Positions 52,473 through 61,952 of a stretch of 64,000 nt of DNA are shown here, in pieces (position 1 is the first letter of the stretch; each line of letters opens with the position of its first letter). The position numbers and the translations under genes were made by a program. The notes beneath the pieces were generated by a model. That model had not been told where the DNA came from. It did not search any database and was given only the letters and a program-made list of their open reading frames with translations. Source of the stretch: Flavobacterium fragile (GTDB lineage Bacteria; Bacteroidota; Bacteroidia; Flavobacteriales; Flavobacteriaceae); the NCBI RefSeq assembly GCF_023634865.1, contig NZ_JAMLJN010000003.1, positions 186,001-250,000 of the forward strand, in the 5' to 3' direction.

Positions 52473-53744
52473 TTATTTCATTATCGTTTGTTTTCTATCT
52501 GGACCAACTGAGATTACTTTGATTGGTACTTCGACTTCTTTTTCAATAAACTCGATATATGTTTTTAATTCTTTCGGTAATTCATCATATGTTGTCATTC
52601 CTGTTAAATCTGCTTTCCAACCTTTCATTTCTGTGAAAACAGGAGTAACATTTTCGGGTTCAATATTGTAGGGTAAATGTTTAATTTGTTGCCCTTTGTA
52701 GTTGTAAGCAGTGCAAACTTGTAAAGAATCAAATCCAGAAAGAACATCGCCTTTCATCATGTATAATTGTGTTACACCATTAACTTGAACGGCATATTTT
52801 AAAGCTACTAAATCTAACCAACCACAACGACGAGCACGTCCGGTAACCGAACCAAATTCGTTTCCTACTTTTGCCATCGTTTGTCCAGCTTCTTCAAAAT
52901 CTTCTGTTGGGAAAGGGCCACTACCAACACGAGTGGAATACGCTTTAAAAATCCCGAAAACGTCTTTTACTTTGTTAGGTGCAATTCCTAAACCTGTACA
53001 AGCACCAGCTGCAGTTGTGTTTGAAGAAGTTACGTAAGGATACGTACCAAAATCAACATCCAATAAAGAGCCTTGCGCTCCTTCTGCTAATATTGATTTT
53101 CCCTCTTTTAAGGCTTTGTTTAAGTATTCTTCGCTATCAATGAAAGTTAATTTTTTCAAGTCTTCTACTGCTGCAAAAAACTCATCTTCCATTTCTTTTA
53201 AGTTATATTGTAATTCTACATCGTAGAAAGCAATCATAGCTTCGTGCTTGTCAGCTAAACTTCTGTATCTTTCTTTAAAATCTTCTAATTCGATATCACC
53301 AACTCTAAGTCCATTTCTACCTGTTTTGTCCATGTATGTTGGACCTATACCTTTTAAAGTAGAACCAATTTTTGCTTTTCCTTTTGATGCTTCAGAAGCA
53401 GCGTCAAGTAAACGATGTGTTGGTAAAATTAAGTGTGCTTTTCTAGAAATGAATAATTTAGCAGTCACATCCATGTTGAATTTTGCCAAACCTTCAATTT
53501 CCTTTTGGAAAACTACTGGGTCGATTACCACTCCATTTCCGATGATATTGATTGCATTTTTATGGAAAATCCCAGAAGGAATAGTTCTTAAAACGTGTTT
53601 AATTCCGTCAAATTCTAAAGTATGTCCCGCATTTGGACCTCCTTGAAAGCGAGCAATAATATCATATTTAGAGGTAAGAACATCGACGATTTTTCCTTTT
53701 CCTTCGTCTCCCCATTGTAATCCAAGTAGTAAATCTACAGTCAT
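52473..53744 (-). CDS. purA: Adenylosuccinate synthetase
   Basis: 423 residues. GTP-dependent condensation of IMP and aspartate, first step to AMP. LLGLQWGDEGKGKIVD (6-21) holds the P-loop and catalytic Asp13; NAGHT (near 39) and GRARRCGWLD are seen. Single gene with a strong terminator. Confidence 0.97.
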   Translation of the reverse strand: MTVDLLLGLQWGDEGKGKIVDVLTSKYDIIARFQGGPNAGHTLEFDGIKHVLRTIPSGIFHKNAINIIGNGVVIDPVVFQKEIEGLAKFNMDVTAKLFISRKAHLILPTHRLLDAASEASKGKAKIGSTLKGIGPTYMDKTGRNGLRVGDIELEDFKERYRSLADKHEAMIAFYDVELQYNLKEMEDEFFAAVEDLKKLTFIDSEEYLNKALKEGKSILAEGAQGSLLDVDFGTYPYVTSSNTTAAGACTGLGIAPNKVKDVFGIFKAYSTRVGSGPFPTEDFEEAGQTMAKVGNEFGSVTGRARRCGWLDLVALKYAVQVNGVTQLYMMKGDVLSGFDSLQVCTAYNYKGQQIKHLPYNIEPENVTPVFTEMKGWKADLTGMTTYDELPKELKTYIEFIEKEVEVPIKVISVGPDRKQTIMK

Positions 53745-53794
53745 TGTGTTGTTGTTTATTATTTGTAGTTAGTTGTATTGTTTTTTTTTGGATA

Positions 53795-53823
53795 GTACAG
53801 ACAAGTCATTGACTTGTCTGTAC
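53795..53823. repeat. 29-bp near-perfect palindrome
   Basis: GTACAGACAAGTCA (53795-53808), one T, then TGACTTGTCTGTAC (53810-53823). The arms are fully complementary. It is followed by a T run on the plus strand, but both neighbouring genes are on the minus strand, so terminator function is unlikely. Similar palindromes are common as intergenic REP-like repeats in Bacteroidota. Confidence 0.7.
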
Positions 53824-53848
53824 GTTTTTTTTTATTTAAGAATATCAG

Positions 53849-54286
53849 TTATTGTTGTTTTTTTGTTCCATAGAAATAAAGAGAGTGATTTGAGATTTCA
53901 ATGCCAAACATCTCTTCCATAGTTTGTTTTATTTGTTGAATTCTTGGATCACAAAATTCAATAACTTCACCAGAATCAGTTAAAATAATATGATCGTGCT
54001 GTTTGTCGAAATATGATTTTTCGTAATGTGCCTGATTTTGTCCAAATTGATGGCGACGTACCAATCCACATTCTAGCAAAAGTTCGATTGTATTGTAAAG
54101 AGTTGCTCTACTCACTCGATAGTTTTTGTTTTTCATTTTGATATATAAAGATTCGATATCAAAATGCTCCGGAGTATTGTAAATTTCTTGAAGAATGGCA
54201 TAGCGCTCCGGTGTTTTTCGGTGTGCTTTTTCTTCTAAAAATTTAGTAAAAACGTTCTTTACAATTTCTTGATTATTGTTTTCCAT
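53849..54286 (-). CDS. Fur-family transcriptional regulator
   Basis: 145 residues. N-terminal winged helix ([20 protein letters not shown] and [16 protein letters not shown]) and C-terminal dimerisation/metal domain with [14 protein letters not shown] and HSLYFYGT. The CxxC typical of the structural zinc site is replaced ([17 protein letters not shown], where E. coli Fur has two Cys in this loop). Could be a Fur, PerR or Zur-type protein. -7-like TATCTTTG at 54317-54310. Confidence 0.88.
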   Translation of the reverse strand: MENNNQEIVKNVFTKFLEEKAHRKTPERYAILQEIYNTPEHFDIESLYIKMKNKNYRVSRATLYNTIELLLECGLVRRHQFGQNQAHYEKSYFDKQHDHIILTDSGEVIEFCDPRIQQIKQTMEEMFGIEISNHSLYFYGTKKQQ

Positions 54287-54379
54287 CGTATTGAAAAATG
54301 AAATATTCGCAAAGATAGTGTTATTTTTGCTTTGTGTAAAATTCTAGTTTTATTTAGGTTTCTAAGTTATTAACTTTTG

Positions 54380-56599
54380 TTAATTATTATAAACTCTTGT
54401 TACTTTATCAATCCCGTCAACTTTTTTAATGTTTTCAATAAGTTTTTTTAAGATAGTATTATTTTGAACTACTACCGCTACTTGACCATTAAAAATTCCC
54501 GCTTCACTATTTAAGGAAATACTTTGGATATTTACATTCATTTGATTGGAAATTACTTTTGTTAATTCATTAGTAAGTCCTAAAACATCCATTCCTGTAA
54601 TTTTTAAAACAGCTTTGAACTCTTCTTGAGACGAATCAATCCATTTCGCTGGAATAACTCTATAGGCGTAATTGGAACGCATACTAATAGCGTTTGGGCA
54701 GTTTTTTCGATGTACCTTAATTCCTTCGTTGATTGTTACAAATCCAAAAACATCGTCTCCAGGTATCGGATTACAACAAGTAGAAAGTTTATAATCTAGC
54801 TTGTCTTGTTCAGTTCCAAAAACCAATAAATCATATTTTTTGCTTATTTCATTTTTTTGAATTTGATCTGATGCTGTTGAAGGAGAGCGCTTGATTGTCT
54901 TCTTGAAGAAGTTAACCAGGGTATTACTTTTTTGAGCTGCGTAATCTTTTAATTGTTGGTTTTCAATGGCTCCAATTCCAGTTCGATAAAACAAATCTAA
55001 ACTGGTTTGAAGTTTAAAAAAGTTAACTAATTCATTAATTGTATTTTCGTTAAGTGTAATTTTTAAATGGCGAAGTTTGCGTTCCAATAATTCTTTTCCT
55101 TCTTCAGCAATTTTCTTTGTATTTTCATTTAATACATTTTTAATTTTGGTTTTTGCTCTAGAGGTAGTAACATAATCTAGCCATTGAGATGTTGGTTTTT
55201 GATTCGCAGAAGTTATTATTTCCACTTGATCACCACTGTTAAGTTCATAATTCAGTGGTACTAATTTTCCATTAACTTTTGTTCCTCTAGTTTTTACTCC
55301 AATTTCAGAGTGAATACTGAACGCAAAATCTAAAGTAGTGGCTCCTTTTGGAAGGGATTTTATTTCTCCTTTAGGGGTAAAAACATAAATTTCTTTTGAA
55401 TACAAATTGAGTTTAAAATCTTCAACAAAGTCAACCGCATTTGAAGCCGAATTTTCCAAAGCTTCTTTAAGTTGGTTCAACCAAATTTCTAAACCGTGTT
55501 CTTCAGAAGCTCCGTTTTTGTATTTATAGTGAGCGGCATACCCTTTTTCGGCTACTTCATCCATGCGTTCACTTCGAACTTGGATTTCCACCCAGCGTCC
55601 TTTAGGCCCCATTACGGTAATGTGTAAAGCTTCATAACCCGTGGATTTTGGTGACGAAATCCAGTCACGCAATCGGCTAGGTGAGGGTCTGTAGTGATCG
55701 GTTACAATAGAATATATTTTCCAAGCTAGGAATTTTTCATCGTGTTGATTCGATTTGTAAATAATTCGAAGGGCAAATTTATCATATACCTCATCAAACG
55801 TTACCCCTTGGGCCTTCATTTTTCTTCGAATAGAGTAAATTGATTTTGGGCGACCCTTCATGGTAAATTCGATCCCTTCATCTGTAAGTGATTTACTTAA
55901 TACCTCAGAAATCGTTTTGATGTATGCATCTTGTTCTTCTTTGGTCTCTTTTATCTTACTTACAATATCATTGTAAACCTCAGGTTCGGTATATTTTAAT
56001 CCTAAGTCTTCAAGTTGTGTTTTGATGTTATAAAGACCCAAACGATGTGCTAATGGTGCGTAAATATATAAAGTTTCGGAGGCAATTTTGGCTTGTTTGT
56101 AATCGGCCATGCTTTCCATGGTTTGCATGTTGTGTAAACGGTCTGCAATTTTTATCAAGATTACGCGAACATCATCGTTTAATGTTAGCAGCATTTTACG
56201 AAAGTTTTCAGCTTGAACAGATATCTCTTGTTCGGTTTTAACTTTTGCAATTTTTGTTAATCCTTCTACAAGCTGTGCAATTTTAGGATTAAACATTTTT
56301 TCAATATCCTGCACGGTGATGTCAGTATCTTCTACTACATCATGCATTAAGGCTGCGGCGATAGAAGTGGCACCTAAACCAATATCTCTAGCCACAATTT
56401 TAGCTACTGCAATGGGATGAAAAATGTATGCCTCTCCTGATTTTCTTCTCTGATCTTTATGGGCATCAACAGCTACATCAAATGCCTTACGTATGATTTT
56501 TTTATCTTCATCGGAAAGGGTTTGATAACTGATGCGAAGTAGTTCTTTGTATTCTTGCGCAATGGCTTTGTTTTCGGCTTCTAATTCTAGCTCTGTCAT
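54380..56599 (-). CDS. rel: Bifunctional (p)ppGpp synthetase/hydrolase (RelA/SpoT homologue)
   Basis: 739 residues. HD hydrolase domain with IFHPIAVAKI (H61) and ALMHDVVEDTD (H86-D87), (p)ppGpp synthetase domain (about 240-370) with GRPKSIYSIRRKMKAQ and STGYEALHITVMGPKG, TGS domain (about 410-475, IYVFTPKGEIKSLPKGATTL), and a C-terminal ACT domain (about 660-735). Both catalytic domains look intact. It appears to be a single-gene unit. Confidence 0.96.
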   Translation of the reverse strand: MTELELEAENKAIAQEYKELLRISYQTLSDEDKKIIRKAFDVAVDAHKDQRRKSGEAYIFHPIAVAKIVARDIGLGATSIAAALMHDVVEDTDITVQDIEKMFNPKIAQLVEGLTKIAKVKTEQEISVQAENFRKMLLTLNDDVRVILIKIADRLHNMQTMESMADYKQAKIASETLYIYAPLAHRLGLYNIKTQLEDLGLKYTEPEVYNDIVSKIKETKEEQDAYIKTISEVLSKSLTDEGIEFTMKGRPKSIYSIRRKMKAQGVTFDEVYDKFALRIIYKSNQHDEKFLAWKIYSIVTDHYRPSPSRLRDWISSPKSTGYEALHITVMGPKGRWVEIQVRSERMDEVAEKGYAAHYKYKNGASEEHGLEIWLNQLKEALENSASNAVDFVEDFKLNLYSKEIYVFTPKGEIKSLPKGATTLDFAFSIHSEIGVKTRGTKVNGKLVPLNYELNSGDQVEIITSANQKPTSQWLDYVTTSRAKTKIKNVLNENTKKIAEEGKELLERKLRHLKITLNENTINELVNFFKLQTSLDLFYRTGIGAIENQQLKDYAAQKSNTLVNFFKKTIKRSPSTASDQIQKNEISKKYDLLVFGTEQDKLDYKLSTCCNPIPGDDVFGFVTINEGIKVHRKNCPNAISMRSNYAYRVIPAKWIDSSQEEFKAVLKITGMDVLGLTNELTKVISNQMNVNIQSISLNSEAGIFNGQVAVVVQNNTILKKLIENIKKVDGIDKVTRVYNN

Positions 56600-56683
56600 A
56601 TCTATTCTTTAACTAATTAAAAGTAAGGTTTTTTTTCTAATTGTACAAGTTTAGAAAACAGAAAACAGATAAAAGAAAAAACA

Positions 56684-57475
56684 TTAAAATCCGCGTTGTC
56701 TTTTCGCTTCAAATAGTAAAATAGCGGCTGCGACAGAAACATTCATGGAATCGATTTCACCTTGCATTGGAATAATAATATTTTTAGTGCTTTCAGTTCG
56801 CCATTTTTCAGATAAACCTGTTGCTTCTGTACCAACAACTAAAGCAGTAGGAGTGGTGTAGTCTTGCGAATGATATTCTGTTGAATCTTGTAAAGTAGCC
56901 GAAAAAAAATTGATTTTATTTGCTTTTAAATAAGCAATAACTTCTTCCGTAGTTCCAACTGCAATTTGTCGGGTAAACAAACACCCAACACTTGAGCGAA
57001 CAATATTGGGATTGTATAAATCGCTTTTTGGATTGGCGATGATAATTGCATCAATATTAGCCGCATCTGCGGTTCTTAAAATAGCGCCAACGTTTCCTGG
57101 TTTTTCCAAAGATTCCCCAACTAAAATTAATGGGTTTTTAGAAAGTTTTAAATCTGATAAGGCTAATGATTTTGTTTTGGCAATTGCTAAAATGCCTTCG
57201 GTTGTATCGCGATAGGCTAGTTTTTGATAGACCTCTTTCGAGATTTCGATAAGTTCTACTGAGTTCGATTTTACCAGATTTTTTATTTCTTTTTCCGAAA
57301 TGATTTCAGGTAAAAATAAAATAGTTTCTAATTCATAACCGCCTTTTAATGCCAATTCAATTTCGCGTTTTCCTTCAATTAAAAAAGTGCCCGTTTGTTT
57401 ACGAACTTTTGCCTTTTCTTGTAATTGAACTAACGATTTAATAAACGGATTTTGAACCGAGGTGATTTGTTTCAT
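56684..57475 (-). CDS. TrmH/SpoU-family RNA 2'-O-methyltransferase
   Basis: 263 residues from the ATG at 57475 (MKQITSVQNPFIKSLVQLQ); a start at 57517 is less likely. SpoU/TrmH knot domain: GNVGAILRTADAANIDAIII, NPNIVRSSVGCLF, GTEATGLSEKW and NVSVAAAILLFEAKRQRG. The N-terminal substrate-binding domain (about 1-95) is the L30e-like type of RlmB/TsnR. RNA target unassigned. Confidence 0.93.
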   Translation of the reverse strand: MKQITSVQNPFIKSLVQLQEKAKVRKQTGTFLIEGKREIELALKGGYELETILFLPEIISEKEIKNLVKSNSVELIEISKEVYQKLAYRDTTEGILAIAKTKSLALSDLKLSKNPLILVGESLEKPGNVGAILRTADAANIDAIIIANPKSDLYNPNIVRSSVGCLFTRQIAVGTTEEVIAYLKANKINFFSATLQDSTEYHSQDYTTPTALVVGTEATGLSEKWRTESTKNIIIPMQGEIDSMNVSVAAAILLFEAKRQRGF

Positions 57476-57502
57476 GAATAAGAAATTATAAGGCAAAAAT
57501 AC

Positions 57503-57533
57503 AAAAAAGCCTCTCATTTACTGAAAGGCTTTT
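57503..57533 (-). terminator. Terminator after the amidohydrolase-like gene
   Basis: AAAAGCCT (57505-57512) pairs with AGGCTTTT (57526-57533), loop of 13 nt; T-rich on the minus strand. Confidence 0.65.
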
Positions 57534-57537
57534 GGTC

Positions 57538-58830
57538 TTATTTTTTTTGTTGTTCGAATTTTCCTTTGTAACGTTGGTACAATTCGGTGTGATGACTTTC
57601 CAAACTGATTTGTCTTCCATCGATAAATGCGAATGAAATTACATTGGTTTTCATGTCTAAAGCATCGCCTTCAGAAATAAATAAGGTAGCGCTTTTACCT
57701 GATTCTAACGTTCCATATTGCTTGTCAATTCCTAAAATTTTTGCAGAATTTCCTGTGATTAATTGTAATGCCTGCTCTTTTGTTAATCCCCAAGCGGCAC
57801 AAGTTCCGGCATAAAACGGAAGGTTTCGGGTTTGCATACGTTCCATGTCGCCCGCATTTTGTAAGCCAACTAAAACGCCTGCATCCACTAATAATTTAGC
57901 ATTTTTGTATGGTAAATTAACATCTTCATCTTCTAATAAAGGTAAACTGTGTACGCGATTCAATAAAACAGAAACGTTATTTTCTTTTAATAAAGTACCT
58001 ACTTTAAAAGCATAATAACCTCCAACAATCGTCATGTTTTTGATGTTGTTTTTCTTTTTGAACAAAACCGCATCAATGATTTCTTTCTCACCATTTGCAT
58101 TTACAAATAAAGTTTTTTCACCAGTTTGTAAACCTTTCATGGCTTCAAAAGGAATGTCTTTTTTTGCATTTTTACTTCCCAAATAAGCAAAAGCATTTTC
58201 AAAATATTCTTGAATCGCTTTCACTTGAGGATCGTAGTTTTTGTTCATTTCAATTCCTCCTGGTTCTGCCCACCAACCCGCTCTTGAATAACTTCTTGGC
58301 CAGTTTAAGTGAATACCATCGTTAGCTTTTATTGTAGCATCTTCCCAATTCCAAGCATCTAATTGAACAATTGATGAAGTACCTGCAATTCTTCCGCCTC
58401 TTGGTGTAATTTGCGCTAATAAAACTCCGTTTGGACGCGTAGTTTCTACCAATTTAGATTCAGCATTATAAGCAATAATACTTCTTACGTGAGGATTGAA
58501 TTCTCCAATTTCACTTTCGTCATCTGAAGCTCTTACCGCATCAATTTCAACTAAACCTAATGTTGAATTTGGCGCAATGAATCCTGGATAAACATGTTTT
58601 CCAGAAGCATCAATCACAATATCGTGTTTGGCTGGTTTCATTACGGTTGCATCGCCAATAGTGGCAATTTTTCCATCGATAATCGAAATTAAACTGTTTT
58701 CGATTACTTGTCCGTTTCCTAAATGTGCTTTGGCACCTAAGATTAAAATCGATTTGCTTTGTTTTGGTGCTGGCGTTTGTTGGGCAAACCCAAAAAAAGA
58801 AATAAGTAAAAGAACTATATATTTTTTCAT
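57538..58830 (-). CDS. Amidohydrolase-fold secreted protein lacking the HxH metal motif
   Basis: 430 residues from the ATG at 58830 (signal peptide MKKYIVLLLISFFGFA). Amidohydrolase composite fold (ASGKHVYPGFIAPNSTLGL, 75-93), but the HxH site is absent (APNS where family members have xHxH). A C-terminal amidohydrolase strand with GTLESGKSATLFISEGDALD remains. Thus probably not a normal hydrolase; a structural or modified-metal role is possible. It is 3 nt from the end of the larger amidohydrolase and probably co-transcribed with it. Confidence 0.85.
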   Translation of the reverse strand: MKKYIVLLLISFFGFAQQTPAPKQSKSILILGAKAHLGNGQVIENSLISIIDGKIATIGDATVMKPAKHDIVIDASGKHVYPGFIAPNSTLGLVEIDAVRASDDESEIGEFNPHVRSIIAYNAESKLVETTRPNGVLLAQITPRGGRIAGTSSIVQLDAWNWEDATIKANDGIHLNWPRSYSRAGWWAEPGGIEMNKNYDPQVKAIQEYFENAFAYLGSKNAKKDIPFEAMKGLQTGEKTLFVNANGEKEIIDAVLFKKKNNIKNMTIVGGYYAFKVGTLLKENNVSVLLNRVHSLPLLEDEDVNLPYKNAKLLVDAGVLVGLQNAGDMERMQTRNLPFYAGTCAAWGLTKEQALQLITGNSAKILGIDKQYGTLESGKSATLFISEGDALDMKTNVISFAFIDGRQISLESHHTELYQRYKGKFEQQKK

Positions 58831-58832
58831 AA

Positions 58833-61800
58833 TTAGTTGTATTTGTAGTGCGACTCTTTGCAATATTCTCCTAAAGTATCACAGTGGTAGTGACCGTTTT
58901 CTTTTTTCTTAGGCAATTGCGTTTTCATTCCTTTGTTTTTAGCGTCTAACATGAAATTGATTAGTTCAGCACGCTCTTTTTGAATTAAGGCTAAAGTCTC
59001 TTTTTCTTTTTCTAAATCGTAGAAAATGATTCCGTCTACTAAAGTTTTTTCTGCTCTTGTGTAAATAGACAAAGGACTGTCTGACCAAAGTACCACATCG
59101 GCATCTTTACCCACTTTAATACTTCCTACTTTATTATCTACTTGAAGAATTTTTGCTGGATTTAAGGATACGAAATTCCATGCTTCTTCCTCTGTTACGT
59201 TTCCGTATTTCACTGTTTTAGCTGCTTCTTGGTTTAGTCGTCTTGACATTTCAGCATCATCTGAATTGATAGAAACTTTTACACCTTCGTTCATCATGAT
59301 TGAAGCGTTGTATGGAATAGCATCGTTAACTTCATATTTGTAAGCCCACCAATCGGCAAATGTTGAACCAGCAACACCGTGAGCTGACATCTTATCTGCT
59401 AATTTATATCCTTCTAAAATGTGTGTAAACGTTTGGATTTTGAATCCGTAACGCTCAGCTAATTTTATCAACATATTAATTTCCGATTGTACATAAGAGT
59501 GACAAGTGATGAAACGTTTTTTAGCTAAAATTTCGCCTAAAACTTCCATTTCGATGTCAAATCTTGGCATTTTTTTATTCTTGCCAGATTTGTAAGCATC
59601 CCATTCGTTTTTATATTCGATAGCTCTAGTAAAATAATCTTCATAAACTTGTTCTACACCCATACGCGATTGTGGGAAACGATTACGAGCATTATCTCCC
59701 CAATTCGATTGTTTTACGTTTTCACCCAAAGCAAATTTGATATATTTTGGAGCATCTTTTACTAACATTTCATCAGGAGAATACCCCCATTTTAATTTGA
59801 TGAATGCCGCACGACCACCAATTGGATTTGCAGAACCATGTAATAAGTTAGCCGAAGTAACGCCACCCGCCAAATTTCTGTAAATATTAATATCATCTGA
59901 ATTTACAACATCTTCAATGGTAACTTCTGCTGATGAATTTTGACCACCTTCATTTACTCCATTTGAAATAGCAATATGTGAGTGTTCATCAATGATTCCA
60001 GCCGTTAAATGTTTTCCAGTTCCGTCAACTACTTTTGCTCCAGTTGAAGGTAAGTTTTTGCCAATTTTTGCAATTTTTCCGTTTTGGATTAAAACATCGG
60101 TTTCTTTTAGAATTCCGTCTTTTTCACCTGTCCAAACGGTTGTGTTTTTGAATAAAATAGTTTCTTGTTTTGGTTTTTCAGTCGTTCCAAACGAAATATT
60201 TGGATACGTTACAGCATACATGGAAGGAACTTTTGGTTCGTCTTTTTTGTCGTCTTTCTTTTTATCTTCTTTAATTTCAGTAGCTCTTTTTGTAGCGGTC
60301 CAAGACGTTTCGTTTCCATTTTCTAAAACAGCTTTTCCTTGCATCATGTCTTTTACGAAAGTTCCAGAAAGTCTAACGAAATTCGCTTTTGTAGTATCTT
60401 GATTTTTGATTACCAAGTTTATCCAAGGATCATTGAATTGAATCTTTGTTCCAAAGTTGATGCTATCTTTAACTGCTTTAGCTTCAAATTTTGAAGTTTC
60501 GCCTTCGATTTTTAATTCGAATTTGTGATTATCAAAAACTAAATCGTATGTTCCTCTAATATCAGTAGGATTGATTTTGTCGATGATATTTCTATTTCCT
60601 TGCACCCAGTTTTCTAAGATGTTGCTTTTGTCTTCAAAAAGATCACCTGAAACAATGATGAAGTTCGCTAATTTTCCTTTTGAAATAGAACCTACTTTAT
60701 CAAATTGATTTACCAATTTAGCAGGAGTTTCTGTTAAGGCTAATAACGCTTTGTCTTTTGGTAAACCATAATTCACAGCTTTTCTTAAATTAGATAAAAA
60801 CGATTTTGTATCTTTTAAATCAGCTGTAGAAAGCACAAAAGGGACATTATTCTCAGCCAAGATTTTCAAGTTGAATGGTGCTTGATTCCAAAACTTCATA
60901 TCGCTCAAGCTTACTTGTTGCGCTAAATAAGGGTCAGAAACATCATAAGCATCAGGGAAATTTAATGGTATGATGAAAGTAGCGCCTGATTTTTTGATTT
61001 CGTCAATGCGTTCAAATTCGTTTCCGCTTCCTTTAATTAGGTATTTTACTCCAAATTCATTCCCTAATTTATTTGCTCTTAATGCATTTAGTTTATCACC
61101 AGCATTAAAGATTTGCAATAAAGATTTGTTCGCATTGAAAGCTTCTAAGGACAAATCTTTGGTAGTAGCACTGCCTTGTGCATACCATTTTGCATCGTGA
61201 TATACCTGACGAATTAAAGCCATACTTCCCATCACTGAAGAAGGATAGCTTTGCTTTGTAAATTTACTTCTGCTGAATGTAAAATGTTGTGATACTTTAT
61301 CTTTTAACATTCTATCAGCGTTAGTGCCGAAGTCGTTTAAGGTCCAAAGTAAACCAGTTCCAGCAATCACACCATCATTATGATGACTTAAAACGGTTCC
61401 AAACCCAGCTTCTCTCAAACTTCCGGCTACTTTTGAATCATAATTTAAGTTTTCGTAGGCATTGTATTCTGGTTTTATGTGATCGTTCCAATAATAACCT
61501 TCACGATTAGTGTCATACTGAGGCGTGAAATTACCATTTGGTCTTGGAGTAGGTTTGTTTATTCCAAATTCACTATACAATTCGATGAATGATGGATAAA
61601 TTGTTTTCCCTGTTGCGTCTACAAGTGTAGCTCCTTTTGGGATGGTAACATTAGTTCCTACTTCTACAATTTTGTTTTCTTTGATTAACAGCGTTGCTTT
61701 TTCAATTTTTTGCGTTGCTGATACATAAATAGTAGCGTTTGTAATTGCGGTAAAGTTTTTAAAACTTTGTTTTACGCCATCATTTTTTGGAAAATATTCT

Positions 61801-61856
61801 TGTGCATTCGTTGATAAAGAAAGCAAGAATACTAACAATAACGATAAGTATCTCAT
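58833..61856 (-). CDS. Tandem amidohydrolase-domain secreted protein
   Basis: 1007 residues with signal peptide (MRYLSLLLVFLLSLSTNA). The first amidohydrolase-like half (about 35-440) has IELYSEFG (91-98) where HxH is expected, so its metal site is lost. A middle Ig-like or beta domain (about 440-560) with many Lys/Glu follows. The second half (about 575-960) is complete: GIIDEHSHIAISNG (about 621-634) with HSH, CHSYVQSEINM, FTHILEGYK and SINSDDAEMS with the Asp. It is probably a secreted cyclic imide or peptidase-like hydrolase; substrate unknown. Confidence 0.88.
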   Translation of the reverse strand: MRYLSLLLVFLLSLSTNAQEYFPKNDGVKQSFKNFTAITNATIYVSATQKIEKATLLIKENKIVEVGTNVTIPKGATLVDATGKTIYPSFIELYSEFGINKPTPRPNGNFTPQYDTNREGYYWNDHIKPEYNAYENLNYDSKVAGSLREAGFGTVLSHHNDGVIAGTGLLWTLNDFGTNADRMLKDKVSQHFTFSRSKFTKQSYPSSVMGSMALIRQVYHDAKWYAQGSATTKDLSLEAFNANKSLLQIFNAGDKLNALRANKLGNEFGVKYLIKGSGNEFERIDEIKKSGATFIIPLNFPDAYDVSDPYLAQQVSLSDMKFWNQAPFNLKILAENNVPFVLSTADLKDTKSFLSNLRKAVNYGLPKDKALLALTETPAKLVNQFDKVGSISKGKLANFIIVSGDLFEDKSNILENWVQGNRNIIDKINPTDIRGTYDLVFDNHKFELKIEGETSKFEAKAVKDSINFGTKIQFNDPWINLVIKNQDTTKANFVRLSGTFVKDMMQGKAVLENGNETSWTATKRATEIKEDKKKDDKKDEPKVPSMYAVTYPNISFGTTEKPKQETILFKNTTVWTGEKDGILKETDVLIQNGKIAKIGKNLPSTGAKVVDGTGKHLTAGIIDEHSHIAISNGVNEGGQNSSAEVTIEDVVNSDDINIYRNLAGGVTSANLLHGSANPIGGRAAFIKLKWGYSPDEMLVKDAPKYIKFALGENVKQSNWGDNARNRFPQSRMGVEQVYEDYFTRAIEYKNEWDAYKSGKNKKMPRFDIEMEVLGEILAKKRFITCHSYVQSEINMLIKLAERYGFKIQTFTHILEGYKLADKMSAHGVAGSTFADWWAYKYEVNDAIPYNASIMMNEGVKVSINSDDAEMSRRLNQEAAKTVKYGNVTEEEAWNFVSLNPAKILQVDNKVGSIKVGKDADVVLWSDSPLSIYTRAEKTLVDGIIFYDLEKEKETLALIQKERAELINFMLDAKNKGMKTQLPKKKENGHYHCDTLGEYCKESHYKYN

Positions 61857-61952
61857 GTTTTTAGGGTTTTGTAATGGCTAAAGATAAAAATTATCTTCGA
61901 TTTAATAATTCATGAATCAGAATTTGTAAAATTTTAACTTTTGATGATTCAA

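Noticed and set aside
53795..53823. Terminator of the Fur gene
   Set aside because: The T run is on the plus strand; both neighbours are on the minus strand, where the hairpin is followed by A-rich sequence.
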